NCBI RefSeq assembly: GCF_023534745.1
Contig: NZ_JAMHJQ010000002.1
Coordinates: forward strand, 257,761-321,760
From: Streptomyces sp. 35G-GA-8
GTDB lineage: Bacteria; Actinomycetota; Actinomycetes; Streptomycetales; Streptomycetaceae
Length of the DNA stretch: 64,000 nucleotides
Reading direction: 5' to 3'
The notes below the pieces were generated by a model that searched no databases, was not told the DNA's origin, and saw only the letters and a program-made list of their open reading frames with translations. Position 1 is the stretch's first letter; every line of letters begins with the position of its first letter. This document shows positions 8,622-16,419 of this stretch, piece after piece. The position numbers and the translations under genes are program-made.

Positions 8622-8987
8622 CTACCGCGCCACGAACTGCGTCAGGATGGCCTGGACCTCGTAGATGTCGACGCCCTTCGTGAACGTCTTCGTGATCGGC
8701 TCGGGGTTGCTGGAGATCCAGATCTTCAGCTCCGCGTCGAGATCGAACGTGCCGGCCGTCTCCACGGCGAAATGCGTGATGCTCTTGTAGGGGATGGAGT
8801 GGTACTCCACCTTCTTCCCGGTGATCCCCTGCTTGTCGACGAGGATCAGCCGACGGTCAGTGAAGAGCATAGTGTCGCGGATCAGCGTGTACGCGGCGTA
8901 CACCTGCTCGCCCTGGCCCAGAAGGCGCGCGTAGTCCTGCTGTGCCGCCGCCGGGTCGACCGTGTGCGCGTTGCCGAACAGTGCCAT
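8622..8987 (-). CDS. Bacterial PH-domain protein
   Basis: A 121-aa soluble protein whose whole length matches the small bacterial pleckstrin-homology family: QVYAAYTLIRDTMLFTDRRLILVDKQGITGKKVEYHSIPYKSITHFAVETAGTFDLDAELKIWI. The pattern of 'TDRRLILVD..GKK..Y.SIPY' and the 'F.LDAELKIW' strand is typical. A G-rich stretch precedes ATG 8987. Cellular role unknown; related genes elsewhere belong to envelope-stress regulons, but nothing here shows that. Confidence 0.8.
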   Translation of the reverse strand: MALFGNAHTVDPAAAQQDYARLLGQGEQVYAAYTLIRDTMLFTDRRLILVDKQGITGKKVEYHSIPYKSITHFAVETAGTFDLDAELKIWISSNPEPITKTFTKGVDIYEVQAILTQFVAR

Positions 8988-9132
8988 GGCTGGCCCCCCA
9001 TATATGGAAACTATCCGATTTTCGGACTATACCGGCCACGCCCTGTCTGCTCGGCTCCTGTGGCCGACCGGGATTCACTTCTGCCCAAGTCGCACCGGAA
9101 CACGCCCACTTCACGCCCCCCATCCCGGCGGA

Positions 9133-9138
9133 TAACTT
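9133..9138 (+). promoter_or_regulatory. -10 box for a leaderless gene
   Basis: TAACTT ends 6 nt before the ATG at 9145, so transcription would start at or next to the start codon. Confidence 0.4.
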
Positions 9139-9144
9139 GAGCGC

Positions 9145-9969
9145 ATGTGCGTCTCGATGGACCAGGCGGAGTTCTCAGGCACCACCCTGTACGCCGGGCG
9201 GCTGCATCACGCGGCGCACGGGCTGATTCATGTCCTCGGGTATCAGAACACCGCGGCCAATCTCGCCGTCGGGCCCAACGCCATGCTGCTGCATCTGCCC
9301 GCGCGGCAGATGTCCCGGGAGAACTTCATCTCGGCGGGGCGCAGTCCGGACGTGCTCAGCCGGATGGTCGACGCCGTGCAGCCGGTGCCCGCCGCGGGGC
9401 GGGACGGGATGGCGTGGATGGGGTGGGACTCCGGGCAGCGGGTCGAGGTGTTCGAGCACGACATCTATACGGTGCTCCTCGCCAGCGATCCGACGCTGCT
9501 CGAATCCGCCCTGATACAGGTGCCGTTACGCAGACGGCCGCGCCTCAATCCGCTCCTCTTGGAGTTCTACGCCGCCCACTACCCCGGCCACTCCATCGCC
9601 GTGTGCTGCTTCGACAACGCCGAGGCGGAGCGGGCGAAGCCGCTGCTGATGTGGTACCGGCCGACGGCCCCCGACCGGCTGACGCTGCCCGCGCTGGACT
9701 GTCATACCGGCGAGCCGCCCGACCTCGACACCGAGGTGCCCGTGGACCATTGGGTGCTGCTCAGCACCGATGAGGCGCCGGAGGGCTGGGGGGAAGCCGT
9801 CGACTATCCGCCCGGGATGCGCCACCAGCTGCGGCAGTATCTGCCGGACACCGTCATGGGCTCCTACTTCGGCGGCTGTTCCCTCCCCAACGGCGACTTC
9901 GCCATCACCCACGACGATCTGCTCGCCGGTGATCTGGACCGCATACACCGGCTCCGGCCCCGCGCCTGA
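9145..9969 (+). CDS. Conserved protein of unknown function
   Basis: A 274-aa soluble protein that I cannot assign to a family. It begins MCVSMDQAEFSGTTLYAGR, so removal of Met would expose an N-terminal cysteine, a layout seen in Ntn hydrolases (speculative). Other features: a central LNPLLLEFYAAHYPGHSIAVCCFDNAEAERAKPLLMWYRP, a late His-rich PPGMRHQLRQYLPDTVMGSYFGGCSLPNGDFAI. No signal peptide or membrane segment. Codon bias is typical of a real gene. Confidence 0.65.
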   Translation: MCVSMDQAEFSGTTLYAGRLHHAAHGLIHVLGYQNTAANLAVGPNAMLLHLPARQMSRENFISAGRSPDVLSRMVDAVQPVPAAGRDGMAWMGWDSGQRVEVFEHDIYTVLLASDPTLLESALIQVPLRRRPRLNPLLLEFYAAHYPGHSIAVCCFDNAEAERAKPLLMWYRPTAPDRLTLPALDCHTGEPPDLDTEVPVDHWVLLSTDEAPEGWGEAVDYPPGMRHQLRQYLPDTVMGSYFGGCSLPNGDFAITHDDLLAGDLDRIHRLRPRA

Positions 9970-10046
9970 GCCGGCCGTGACGGCCATGACGGCCGTGACG
10001 ACCGAAGCCCACCCTCCGCCCGAATGTGACGCAGGGCACATCGAAT

Positions 10047-10076
10047 GGAAAACCTCGCGCCGGACCCGTACGTCTA
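10047..10076 (+). promoter_or_regulatory. ECF-type promoter, probably autoregulatory
   Basis: GGAAAAC at 10047-10053, a 17-nt spacer, then CGTCTA at 10071-10076. This is the GGAAC...CGTC pattern of ECF sigma promoters. The predicted start site falls on the GTG at 10083, giving a leaderless transcript of the sigma gene it precedes. Confidence 0.65.
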
Positions 10077-10082
10077 GCCGGT

Positions 10083-10655
10083 GTGGGATCCAGCGGGAAG
10101 ACACCAGCGGAGCTTGACGAGGAACGGCTCGTCAGGCTCGTCGCCAAGGGCGACCGCGCCGCGTTCGAGGAGCTGTACCGGCGTACGGCGCCATGGCTGG
10201 CGGTGCGGTTGCGCCGGCGGTGTGCCGATGAGCAGATCGTCGCCGAGGTCATGCAGGAGACATATCTGGCGGTGTGGCGCGCCGCGAGCGCGTTCGCGGG
10301 GGCCGCGGTCGGCGGCACCGCCGTCGGGTGGCTGTGGACGATCGCGGCGCGCCGGCTCGTCGACGCCTTCCGCCGGCGCGCGCACCAGGCCCGGCTGCCC
10401 GCCGCCGTGACCGCCGACGCCACCAGGCCGGCCGTCGCGCCCGCCGCCGAGGACGAGGCGCTGGCGGCGGCGGTCGGCGGGGAGGTCGGCGACGCGCTGC
10501 GGCGGCTCGCGCCCGAACTGCGCGACGTACTGCGGGCCATGGTGCTCGACGGGATGTCCGTACGGGAGACCTCACTCCTGCTCGGAGTGCCGGAAGGAAC
10601 CGTCAAGACCCGCGCCCGGCGGGCACGGAGAGCGATGCGGGAGGCGCTGTCATGA
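10083..10655 (+). CDS. ECF RNA polymerase sigma factor
   Basis: A 190-aa ECF sigma factor. Region 2: LVRLVAKGDRAAFEELYRRTAPWLAVRLRRRCADEQIVAEVMQETYLAVWRAA. Region 4: LRRLAPELRDVLRAMVLDGMSVRETSLLLGVPEGTVKTRARRARRAMREAL. Between them lies an Ala/Asp-rich linker. GTG 10083 is chosen because it sits where the ECF-type promoter at 10047-10076 would initiate; a start at 10026 would precede the promoter. Its stop overlaps the anti-sigma start (ATGA at 10652), so the two are probably made in fixed ratio. Confidence 0.9.
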   Translation: MGSSGKTPAELDEERLVRLVAKGDRAAFEELYRRTAPWLAVRLRRRCADEQIVAEVMQETYLAVWRAASAFAGAAVGGTAVGWLWTIAARRLVDAFRRRAHQARLPAAVTADATRPAVAPAAEDEALAAAVGGEVGDALRRLAPELRDVLRAMVLDGMSVRETSLLLGVPEGTVKTRARRARRAMREALS

Positions 10656-11500
10656 GCGTGGAGGACGCGGTGGAACACCCCTCGGAACGGCTCATCGGCC
10701 GGTACGCGCGCGGCGATTCGGACGATACGGAGAAGGGGCGGGGCGGCGTCACGCATGACGAGGTGTGGGCGCTCGAAGCCCATCTGGAGTCCTGCGCCGG
10801 GTGCCGGGCGCGCCTCGCCGCGGCCACCCGCCACGCCACCCCCGCCGTGAGCGCGCTCGTCGACGGAGTCTGGGCCGGGCTGGCACCTCAGCTCCCGGCG
10901 ATCGCGCCGATGCCACGGCGCCGCCGGTGGGCCCTGCCGCTCGCGTCCTGGGCCTCACCGGCGATGGTGCCGTGGCTGTGCATGACCGTCCTCGTCACGC
11001 TGATCGCCGTGCTCCTCGACAGCCTGAGCGGCCAGGAGGTCTCCTTCGTACTGCTGCTGGCCCCCGTACTGCCCGTGTTCGGTGTCGCCGCCTCCTGGGC
11101 GCGCGGCCTCGATCCGGCGTACGAACTCATCGCGGGCACCCCGCGCGCCGGACTCCAACTGGTGCTCCGGCGCACGACATCCGTGCTCCTCGTGGTGATC
11201 TCCGTGCTCCTGGTGGCCGGTTGGCTGACCGGTGCCGGAGTCGCGCGGTGGCTGCTGCCCTGTCTGGCGTTCACCACCGGCGCGCTCGCGCTCGGCGGGC
11301 TGATCGGGGTGACCCGGGCCGCGATCGGGCTGGTGGCGGCATGGGCGGCGGTGATCGTGGCGCCGACGGTCGGGGTGAGCGGTACGCCCGTCGCCCTCCG
11401 CGCGGACGCCCTGCCCGTGTGGGGCGCCGTCTTCGCGCTCGGTGTGGTGGTCGTGATCGTCCGCAGGGGCGCGTACACCCTCCTCGGCGTCCACCGCTGA
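10652..11500 (+). CDS. Zinc-finger anti-sigma factor with multi-pass membrane domain
   Basis: A 282-aa protein. The N-terminal cytoplasmic domain contains the ZAS-type zinc motif HLESCAGCRARL (His-x3-Cys-x2-Cys). It is followed by about six hydrophobic helices (MVPWLCMTVLVTLIAVLL, FVLLLAPVLPVFGVAASWA, TSVLLVVISVLLVAGWL and others). Most ZAS proteins have one helix, so this resembles a fusion of anti-sigma domain with a permease-like membrane domain. It likely holds the ECF sigma factor at the membrane until the associated transporter or envelope signals. Confidence 0.82.
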   Translation: MSVEDAVEHPSERLIGRYARGDSDDTEKGRGGVTHDEVWALEAHLESCAGCRARLAAATRHATPAVSALVDGVWAGLAPQLPAIAPMPRRRRWALPLASWASPAMVPWLCMTVLVTLIAVLLDSLSGQEVSFVLLLAPVLPVFGVAASWARGLDPAYELIAGTPRAGLQLVLRRTTSVLLVVISVLLVAGWLTGAGVARWLLPCLAFTTGALALGGLIGVTRAAIGLVAAWAAVIVAPTVGVSGTPVALRADALPVWGAVFALGVVVVIVRRGAYTLLGVHR

Positions 11501-11571
11501 GACCACCGACACCGGCACACCCTCTCCCTCTTTCTTTCTCACCTCTCCAACCACCCGAAAGGGCCTTTGCC

Positions 11572-11607
11572 ATGACCGAAGGAGAAGCAGAAGTGGTGAC
11601 GACATGA
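11572..11607 (+). CDS. Possible 11-residue coupling peptide
   Basis: ATG at 11572 opens an 11-codon frame (MTEGEAEVVTT) whose TGA (11605-11607) overlaps the ATG of the ABC ATPase gene (11604). A GAAAGGG Shine-Dalgarno sits about 8 nt upstream of the mini-ORF, whereas the ATPase gene has no well-spaced one. It may bring ribosomes to the ATPase start across the 71-nt gap. No experimental support. Confidence 0.4.
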   Translation: MTEGEAEVVTT

Positions 11608-12413
11608 CGCGCGCCGTGACCGCGGGCGAAGTGGCGCCGAAGACCTACGCCTGGGAGATCCGCGCCGAAGGGCTGCGGGTACGGGCCGGGGGCCGCACGA
11701 TGGCCGTCAACGGCCTCGATCTGGAACTCGGTACCGGAGTCCACGGCCTGCTCGGACCCAACGGCGCCGGCAAGACCACCCTCATCCGCGCCCTCGCCAC
11801 CGTCCTGCGGCCCGCCGGGGGCACCCTCGAACTGCTGGGCTCACCCGCCGACGCGGTGACCCACCGGCGCGAGCTGCGCCGCCGTATCGGCTATCTGCCG
11901 CAGGAGTTCGGGTACTACCGGCGCTTCACCGTCCGCGAGTTCGTCGAGTACATGGCGTGGCTGAAGGAGGTGCCGCGCGAGGAGATCCCCGGCGCGGTCC
12001 AGCGCGCCGTCGAGCGCGTGGGCCTCGCGGACCGCGCCGACGACCGGCTGAAGACCCTCTCCGGTGGCATGGTGCGGCGCGCGGGGATCGCGCAGGCGAT
12101 CGTCAACGATCCCCGGATCCTGCTGCTCGACGAGCCGACCGCCGGGCTCGACCCGGCGCAGCGGCTGCGCTTCCGCGAGCTGCTGCATCAACTCGGCACG
12201 GACAGCTGTGTGGTCGTCTCGACGCATCTGGTCGAGGACGTCGCGGCGGCCTGTACGGACGTGGTGCTCATCGCCGACGGCGCGCTGGTGTTCCGGGGCA
12301 CCCCGGACCGGCTCGCCGACGCGGGCGGCGCCGAACACCCGGGCGACAGCCCCATCGAGCGTGGCTACGCGGCGCTGCTCATGCGCTCCGAGCCGGGAAA
12401 GGGTACGTGGTGA
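11604..12413 (+). CDS. ABC transporter ATP-binding protein
   Basis: A 269-aa ATPase of the CcmA/drug-exporter type. Walker A is LLGPNGAGKTT (about residues 47-57), then the Q-loop YLPQEFGYYRRFTVREFVEYMAWLK, signature LKTLSGGMVRRAGIAQAI, Walker B RILLLDEPTAGLDP, and the H-loop VVVSTHLVEDVAAACTDV. It would energise the membrane proteins encoded next, which overlap it (GTGA at 12410). Regulation is presumably from the ECF promoter upstream. Confidence 0.9.
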   Translation: MTRAVTAGEVAPKTYAWEIRAEGLRVRAGGRTMAVNGLDLELGTGVHGLLGPNGAGKTTLIRALATVLRPAGGTLELLGSPADAVTHRRELRRRIGYLPQEFGYYRRFTVREFVEYMAWLKEVPREEIPGAVQRAVERVGLADRADDRLKTLSGGMVRRAGIAQAIVNDPRILLLDEPTAGLDPAQRLRFRELLHQLGTDSCVVVSTHLVEDVAAACTDVVLIADGALVFRGTPDRLADAGGAEHPGDSPIERGYAALLMRSEPGKGTW

Positions 12414-13885
12414 ACAGGGAAGCCCCCGCGCGGCAGGTGCGCACACCTCGAAAGGGCCGGATCCTGCGCGTCGAACTCCGGCGCTCGGCCGCCCTGCCGG
12501 CCGGCGTCCTGCTCCTGTTCGTCGCGTTCGCGTTCCTCCAACTGGTCAGTGGACCGTGGTGGGAGGGCGCCGAGAGCTGGACGGCGCAATTCACCTCCAC
12601 CGCCTGGTGGCAGCGGTTCTCGATGGTGCTCCTGTGGCCGCTGGCGGTGACCGCCGGAGCGGTGCACGGGATACGGGACCGGCGCTCCGGTACGTCCGAG
12701 CTCCTCGCGACCACACCGCGCCCGGGGTGGCACCGCGCCACCAGATCCGCGGGCGCGTTCGCGCTCACGCTGAGCGCCGCGTACGTACTCGTGTTCCTCT
12801 ACGGCGGGGTGCGGGTGCTCGCCAACGACGGATACGTCCACCTCGGCTGGCTGCCGGTGTTGGCGGTCGGCGTACTGGCGCTGGTCGCGGGCGCCCTGCT
12901 GGGCATGGGGGTCGCCAGGGCCGTACCGTCCGCGCTGACTCCGCCGGTGCTCGCGCTGGGATCTCTGACGGCGGTGCTGGCCGTGCATGTGACGGTCACG
13001 CCCGGCATGGTGCCGAACCGGATCGTGCTCCTCTCCCCCGCCCTCTCCCAGGTGTACAGCACGTTCCTGACCGTCACCTGGCGCGTCCACGCGGGACAGA
13101 CCGTCTGGCTGCTCGGGCTGGCGGCCACCGGGTTCCTCCTGCTCGTGGCCCGGAGGCCGCGCGCCCGGCTGCTCGCGCTGGGGCCCATAGCGCTGGGCGC
13201 GGCCGTCGCGGTGCCGCTCCTGCCGGCCGACTCCGCGCGCAACTACGCGCTCGACAAGGCGTCGACGGCGCTGGTGTGCGAGGGCCGTGTCTGTGTGACG
13301 ACGTTGCACGAACCCCGGCTGGCGGCGCTCAAGGGTCCCGGCGAGGAGGCCCTGCGACTGCTGGGACGGCTGCCGGACCCGCCGTCGGCGGTGCGCGAGA
13401 GCGTCGATCCGTGGCCCGGAGAAGGGAACGGAGGGACGAAGGCGACCCGTTCCGCCCCCGTCGTGGCCACCCCCGCCGTACCCGCCGATGTCGTCCCCGT
13501 CGACTTCGAGACCCCGGCTCTCGACGGCGCGACGAACGAGGAGTACACCCGCGCCCTGCTCGCGGGCGCGGGTACGGCGCCGTGTCTCGACGCGGACATG
13601 AGCGACCCGGCCGAGGAGCGAGCGCGGGCGTACGACAGGACCAAGGCCGTACGCGAGCTCGCCGCGCGGACCGTGGCCGCCGCCTGGTTCACCGGTGATC
13701 TGGAGCCCCTGCGCGGCGCCGCCCCGCTGCGCGCCGACGCCGAGGCGCTGGCAGGACCCGCCTGGGACGCGCTGCGCGCCCTGCCCCCGGACGTACAGCG
13801 CGAGCGGATGGCGGCCCTGCGGACGGCCTCGCTCTCCTGCGACGGTGACCTGCTGGACGTACTGAAGGGCGGCGGTCCGCGGTGA
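12410..13885 (+). CDS. Large ABC-associated membrane protein
   Basis: A 491-aa protein. An N-terminal half with about six transmembrane helices (LPAGVLLLFVAFAFLQLVSG, FSMVLLWPLAVTAGAVHGI, LTLSAAYVLVFLYGG, LPVLAVGVLALVAGALLGMGVA, VLALGSLTAVLAVHV, VWLLGLAATGFLLLVA) carries the RDRRSGTSELLATTPRPGW motif seen in ABC-2-like permeases. The C-terminal ~230 residues form a probable extracytoplasmic domain with several cysteines (CEGRVCV, APCLDAD, LSCDGD). The GTG start overlaps the ATPase stop. Transported substrate unknown. Confidence 0.78.
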   Translation: MNREAPARQVRTPRKGRILRVELRRSAALPAGVLLLFVAFAFLQLVSGPWWEGAESWTAQFTSTAWWQRFSMVLLWPLAVTAGAVHGIRDRRSGTSELLATTPRPGWHRATRSAGAFALTLSAAYVLVFLYGGVRVLANDGYVHLGWLPVLAVGVLALVAGALLGMGVARAVPSALTPPVLALGSLTAVLAVHVTVTPGMVPNRIVLLSPALSQVYSTFLTVTWRVHAGQTVWLLGLAATGFLLLVARRPRARLLALGPIALGAAVAVPLLPADSARNYALDKASTALVCEGRVCVTTLHEPRLAALKGPGEEALRLLGRLPDPPSAVRESVDPWPGEGNGGTKATRSAPVVATPAVPADVVPVDFETPALDGATNEEYTRALLAGAGTAPCLDADMSDPAEERARAYDRTKAVRELAARTVAAAWFTGDLEPLRGAAPLRADAEALAGPAWDALRALPPDVQRERMAALRTASLSCDGDLLDVLKGGGPR

Positions 13886-14595
13886 GACGGCGGCAGCCGG
13901 AACGAGGGGCGGCCCCAGCCCCTCGACAATCCGCCCCCGGGCCGACCACCCGTCGCCCGACCACCCGCCGCCCGTCCGTCCCCCGGCCGACCCCCCGCCG
14001 GCCGTCGACCCGCCGGCCGTCGACCCGCTGGCTGACGCTCTACGCGCGCTCCCGCCAAGTCCCCGCGTCGCTCGCCGCCGCCACGCTGCTCGGCGCCCTC
14101 GCCACCTGGTCACTCACGCGGGGCACCGGGTCCGGTGATCCGAGGGCTCACGTCCTGCTGCTGACCTCCGTGGTGGCGGCGGGCGCGGTCGGCCTGAGCG
14201 GACAGGACCGCGCGCTCGACCGTACGGCGGCGATCCGCTGGGCGCCCCGGCGCGCGGCACATGTCCTGCTCATCGGGGTGCTCGCCGGGACGGTGTCGCT
14301 CCTGCTCCTGGCCGCCGGTGACGAGCCGGTGCGGGCCGGGACTCTCCTGCGCGACAGCGCCGGGTCGGCGGGGCTCGCCGCGATCGGGGCGGCGCTGTGG
14401 GGCGGCCGGTACGCCTGGACCCTGCCCCTCGGGTGGTGCGCGGTGGCGCTGTTCGTCCCGCCCACGGGCGGGGTGGCGGCCCAGGTCACGACGTGGCTGC
14501 TCCAGCCGTCCGGTACGACCGCCGCGGACGCCACGGCGGTCGCTCTCGCCGCGGGCGGCGGGCTGCTCTACGCACTGGCCGGGCCCCGGCGTTGA
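13882..14595 (+). CDS. Membrane protein with Arg/Pro/Thr repeat N-terminus
   Basis: A 237-aa last gene of the ECF operon; its GTG start overlaps the previous stop. Residues ~20-49 are a basic low-complexity repeat built on TTRRP, STRRP and related units, then five or six hydrophobic helices (SLAAATLLGALATWSL, HVLLLTSVVAAGAVGL, LLIGVLAGTVSLLLLAAG, AGLAAIGAALWGG, LPLGWCAVALFVP). Probably a second permease component. The Arg-rich repeat may be a cytoplasmic tether; function unknown. Confidence 0.65.
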   Translation: MRRRQPERGAAPAPRQSAPGPTTRRPTTRRPSVPRPTPRRPSTRRPSTRWLTLYARSRQVPASLAAATLLGALATWSLTRGTGSGDPRAHVLLLTSVVAAGAVGLSGQDRALDRTAAIRWAPRRAAHVLLIGVLAGTVSLLLLAAGDEPVRAGTLLRDSAGSAGLAAIGAALWGGRYAWTLPLGWCAVALFVPPTGGVAAQVTTWLLQPSGTTAADATAVALAAGGGLLYALAGPRR

Positions 14596-14785
14596 CCGGC
14601 CCCCTACCCCTGCGGCGCCACACCGGCCGTACAGCCGTGCCGACTTGTCACTATCGTTCACCCGTCCGCCACCCGCCCGACGACCAGAAGCCATCGGGTG
14701 GTACCGGGAGAGGTGAGTGGATATGTCCGATCCACCACGCCTCCCGCAGGGGCGCGGTCCCGTCGACATACCAACTGGAGACCGT

Positions 14786-16219
14786 ATGACCGGCTCAGCC
14801 CGTACCCAGCACCGGCCCGACAGCCACCGCACGGCACGGGCCGGGGGCCTCCCGGCCGGCGCGGCGCGCGGTCTGGCCGCCGGACTGGCCGTGGGCGCGC
14901 TCGCGTTGGGCGGTGTCGTCGCGAGCGGTTCCCCCGTCGGCGCGGCCCCGGCGGGTACGGCCGGCCCAACCGGAGCGGGAGCCAAGAGCGCCGCCCTCAA
15001 GGCCCGGCCGGGCGACCTCCTCGACGTCACGCTCGACCAACTGCGCCCCACCCAGCCCTCCGTGGGCTTCGACCAGATCTACTACAAGCTCGGCCGCTAC
15101 AGCAGCACCAAGGACGAGCAGAACGGCGACTTCAACAAGCGGTTCGACGACTGGTGCGAGACCAACGGCCAGGAGAAGGCCGCGACGGTGCCGCCGGGCG
15201 CCAAGCTCTCCGACCCGTCCACCTTCACCTGCACCGTCCCGGTCGGCCAGGAGACGGACGAGACGCGCGCCGCGATGAAGACGGTCGTCGTCGGCCCCGG
15301 CGGCGAGCTGTATCTCACCGACGGACACCACTCCCTGACGTCCTTCCTCGAAACGCCCGACGGCGGCCCGAAGACGCCCATCCGACTGCGCGTCACGGGC
15401 AATCTGAGCGGTCTGTCGCCCGCCGCCTTCTGGCGGACGATGCAGGAGAAGAAGTGGGTCTGGCTGCGCGACGAGAACAACAAGCCCATCACCACCGACC
15501 AGCTCCCCCAGCGCCTCGGCCTGGCCGGTTTCCATGACGACCGCTACCGCAGCCTGGTCTACTTCACGCGCGACATCGGCTACCGGGCTCCGGCGGAGAC
15601 GGCGGAGTACCTGGAGTTCCTGTGGGGCACCTGGCTGCGCGACCGCGTGAACCTCGACTCGTACGACCTGGGCTCCCCCGACTCCTATCTGACCGCCGTC
15701 CGCGCCGCCTCCGAGGCCATGTCGGGCACGGCCGGTGACACCGTCATCTCCGACGGCCGCACCGCCGACGAGCTGGGCCGGATGGCGGAGTGGAACGACG
15801 GGAAGAAGCCGACCGGCGGTGAGTTCGGCAAGCTGAGCGCCCCGATCTCCGACAAGAAGCCAGGCAAGCTCGCGTACGCGCTGGACTTCCGTGGCAGCCT
15901 TCCGGCCGCACCCGCCTGCACGAAGACGCTGACCGGCAAGCACACCGGCCCGCTGGTCGTCTCCTCGGGCGTCATCTGTCTGAACGGCACGAGCCAGACC
16001 GGCCCGGTCGTGGTCACGGGTGGCGCGAGCCTGATCGCGAAGGGCGCGGACATCACCGGGCCCGTCCAGGCGGTCGGCGCCACCACCGTGGAACTCTGCG
16101 GCACCTCGCTGACCGGTCCCCTCTCCGTGGTCAACACCAAGCAGCGGCTGACCCTGTCGGGCCCCGGCTGCACCCCGAACACCCTGAACGGACCGGTCCA
16201 GCTGGTCGGCAACCCCTGA
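14786..16219 (+). CDS. Secreted ParB-like nuclease-fold protein
   Basis: A 477-aa exported protein. A signal peptide (basic N-terminus, hydrophobic GLAAGLAVGALALGGVVA, cleavage near GAAPAG) precedes a ParB/sulfiredoxin-like domain of the ParB-like_2 type: LDVTLDQLRPTQPSVGFDQIYYKLGRY, then GELYLTDGHHSLTSFLE with the conserved DGHH. The C-terminal ~100 residues contain five cysteines and repeated TGP(V/L) beta units suggesting a small beta-solenoid cap. ATG 14786 has CTGGAG 5 nt upstream. Substrate unknown; the family is often annotated as a putative nuclease without proof. Confidence 0.75.
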   Translation: MTGSARTQHRPDSHRTARAGGLPAGAARGLAAGLAVGALALGGVVASGSPVGAAPAGTAGPTGAGAKSAALKARPGDLLDVTLDQLRPTQPSVGFDQIYYKLGRYSSTKDEQNGDFNKRFDDWCETNGQEKAATVPPGAKLSDPSTFTCTVPVGQETDETRAAMKTVVVGPGGELYLTDGHHSLTSFLETPDGGPKTPIRLRVTGNLSGLSPAAFWRTMQEKKWVWLRDENNKPITTDQLPQRLGLAGFHDDRYRSLVYFTRDIGYRAPAETAEYLEFLWGTWLRDRVNLDSYDLGSPDSYLTAVRAASEAMSGTAGDTVISDGRTADELGRMAEWNDGKKPTGGEFGKLSAPISDKKPGKLAYALDFRGSLPAAPACTKTLTGKHTGPLVVSSGVICLNGTSQTGPVVVTGGASLIAKGADITGPVQAVGATTVELCGTSLTGPLSVVNTKQRLTLSGPGCTPNTLNGPVQLVGNP

Positions 16220-16233
16220 CCGCACCGGCGCCG

Positions 16234-16265
16234 GCACCGGTAGCCGCATCGCACCGGTAGCCGCA
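16234..16265 (+). repeat. Direct repeat, two 15-bp copies
   Basis: GCACCGGTAGCCGCA occurs at 16234-16248 and again at 16251-16265, just after the ParB-like gene and upstream of the ABC-F promoter. Confidence 0.8.
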
Positions 16266-16279
16266 CCGGCGGTACGGAG

Positions 16280-16316
16280 AAAATCCCTGGGCCGCGCCGA
16301 ACGGCGCGGCTACAGT
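16280..16316 (+). promoter_or_regulatory. Promoter of the ABC-F leader ORF
   Basis: TACAGT at 16311-16316 is a good -10 box. An 18-bp spacer separates it from a weak CTGGGC -35 (16287-16292), and an AAAAT tract (16280-16284) lies just upstream. A weak -35 with an adjacent AT-rich patch is the layout of WhiB7/WblC-dependent resistance promoters (known for the family; inferred here). The spacer itself is a perfect 8-bp inverted repeat GCCGCGCC-gaac-GGCGCGGC (16291-16310), a possible operator. Transcription should start at about 16323-16324, on the leader ORF start codon. Confidence 0.6.
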
Positions 16317-16323
16317 GGACGGC

Positions 16324-16350
16324 ATGTTCCGCCACTACTTCTTCCTGTGA
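16324..16350 (+). CDS. Leader peptide (8 aa) for the ABC-F gene
   Basis: ATG-TTC-CGC-CAC-TAC-TTC-TTC-CTG-TGA encodes MFRHYFFL. The start codon lies 7 nt after the -10 box, so it is predicted to be translated from a leaderless transcript. Codons 5-8 (16338-16347, CTTCTTCCTG) are the exact complement of the ABC-F Shine-Dalgarno region CAGGAAGAAG (16409-16418). A ribosome stalled here would block that pairing. This is the classical arrangement of a drug-sensing attenuator peptide; the role is inferred. Confidence 0.7.
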   Translation: MFRHYFFL

Positions 16351-16418
16351 TTCCGGACCCGCTCCCCAGGTCCGACACTGCTCAGCCCTGCACAAGGGCG
16401 TGACAATCCAGGAAGAAG
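16338..16418 (+). promoter_or_regulatory. Putative translational attenuator structure
   Basis: Outer helix: 16338-16347 pairs perfectly over 10 bp with 16409-16418, and after one bulged T (16348) GATT (16349-16352) pairs with AATC (16405-16408). Inside are two small hairpins: CGGACC/GGTCCG (16354-16359 with 16369-16374) and GCCCT/AGGGC (16385-16389 with 16395-16399). Together they make a three-way junction that buries the ABC-F ribosome-binding site. No T-tract follows, so translational rather than transcriptional control fits better. Confidence 0.65.
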
Positions 16419-16419
16419 C

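Noticed and set aside
10026-10082. The upstream ATG for the ECF sigma factor
   Set aside because: It precedes the ECF-type promoter whose predicted start is the GTG at 10083; the extra 19 residues have no sigma homology.
16291-16310. The spacer inverted repeat as an intrinsic terminator of the ParB-like gene
   Set aside because: It lies between a -35 and a -10 region 70 nt past the stop codon; a terminator role is possible but the promoter context is the better explanation.
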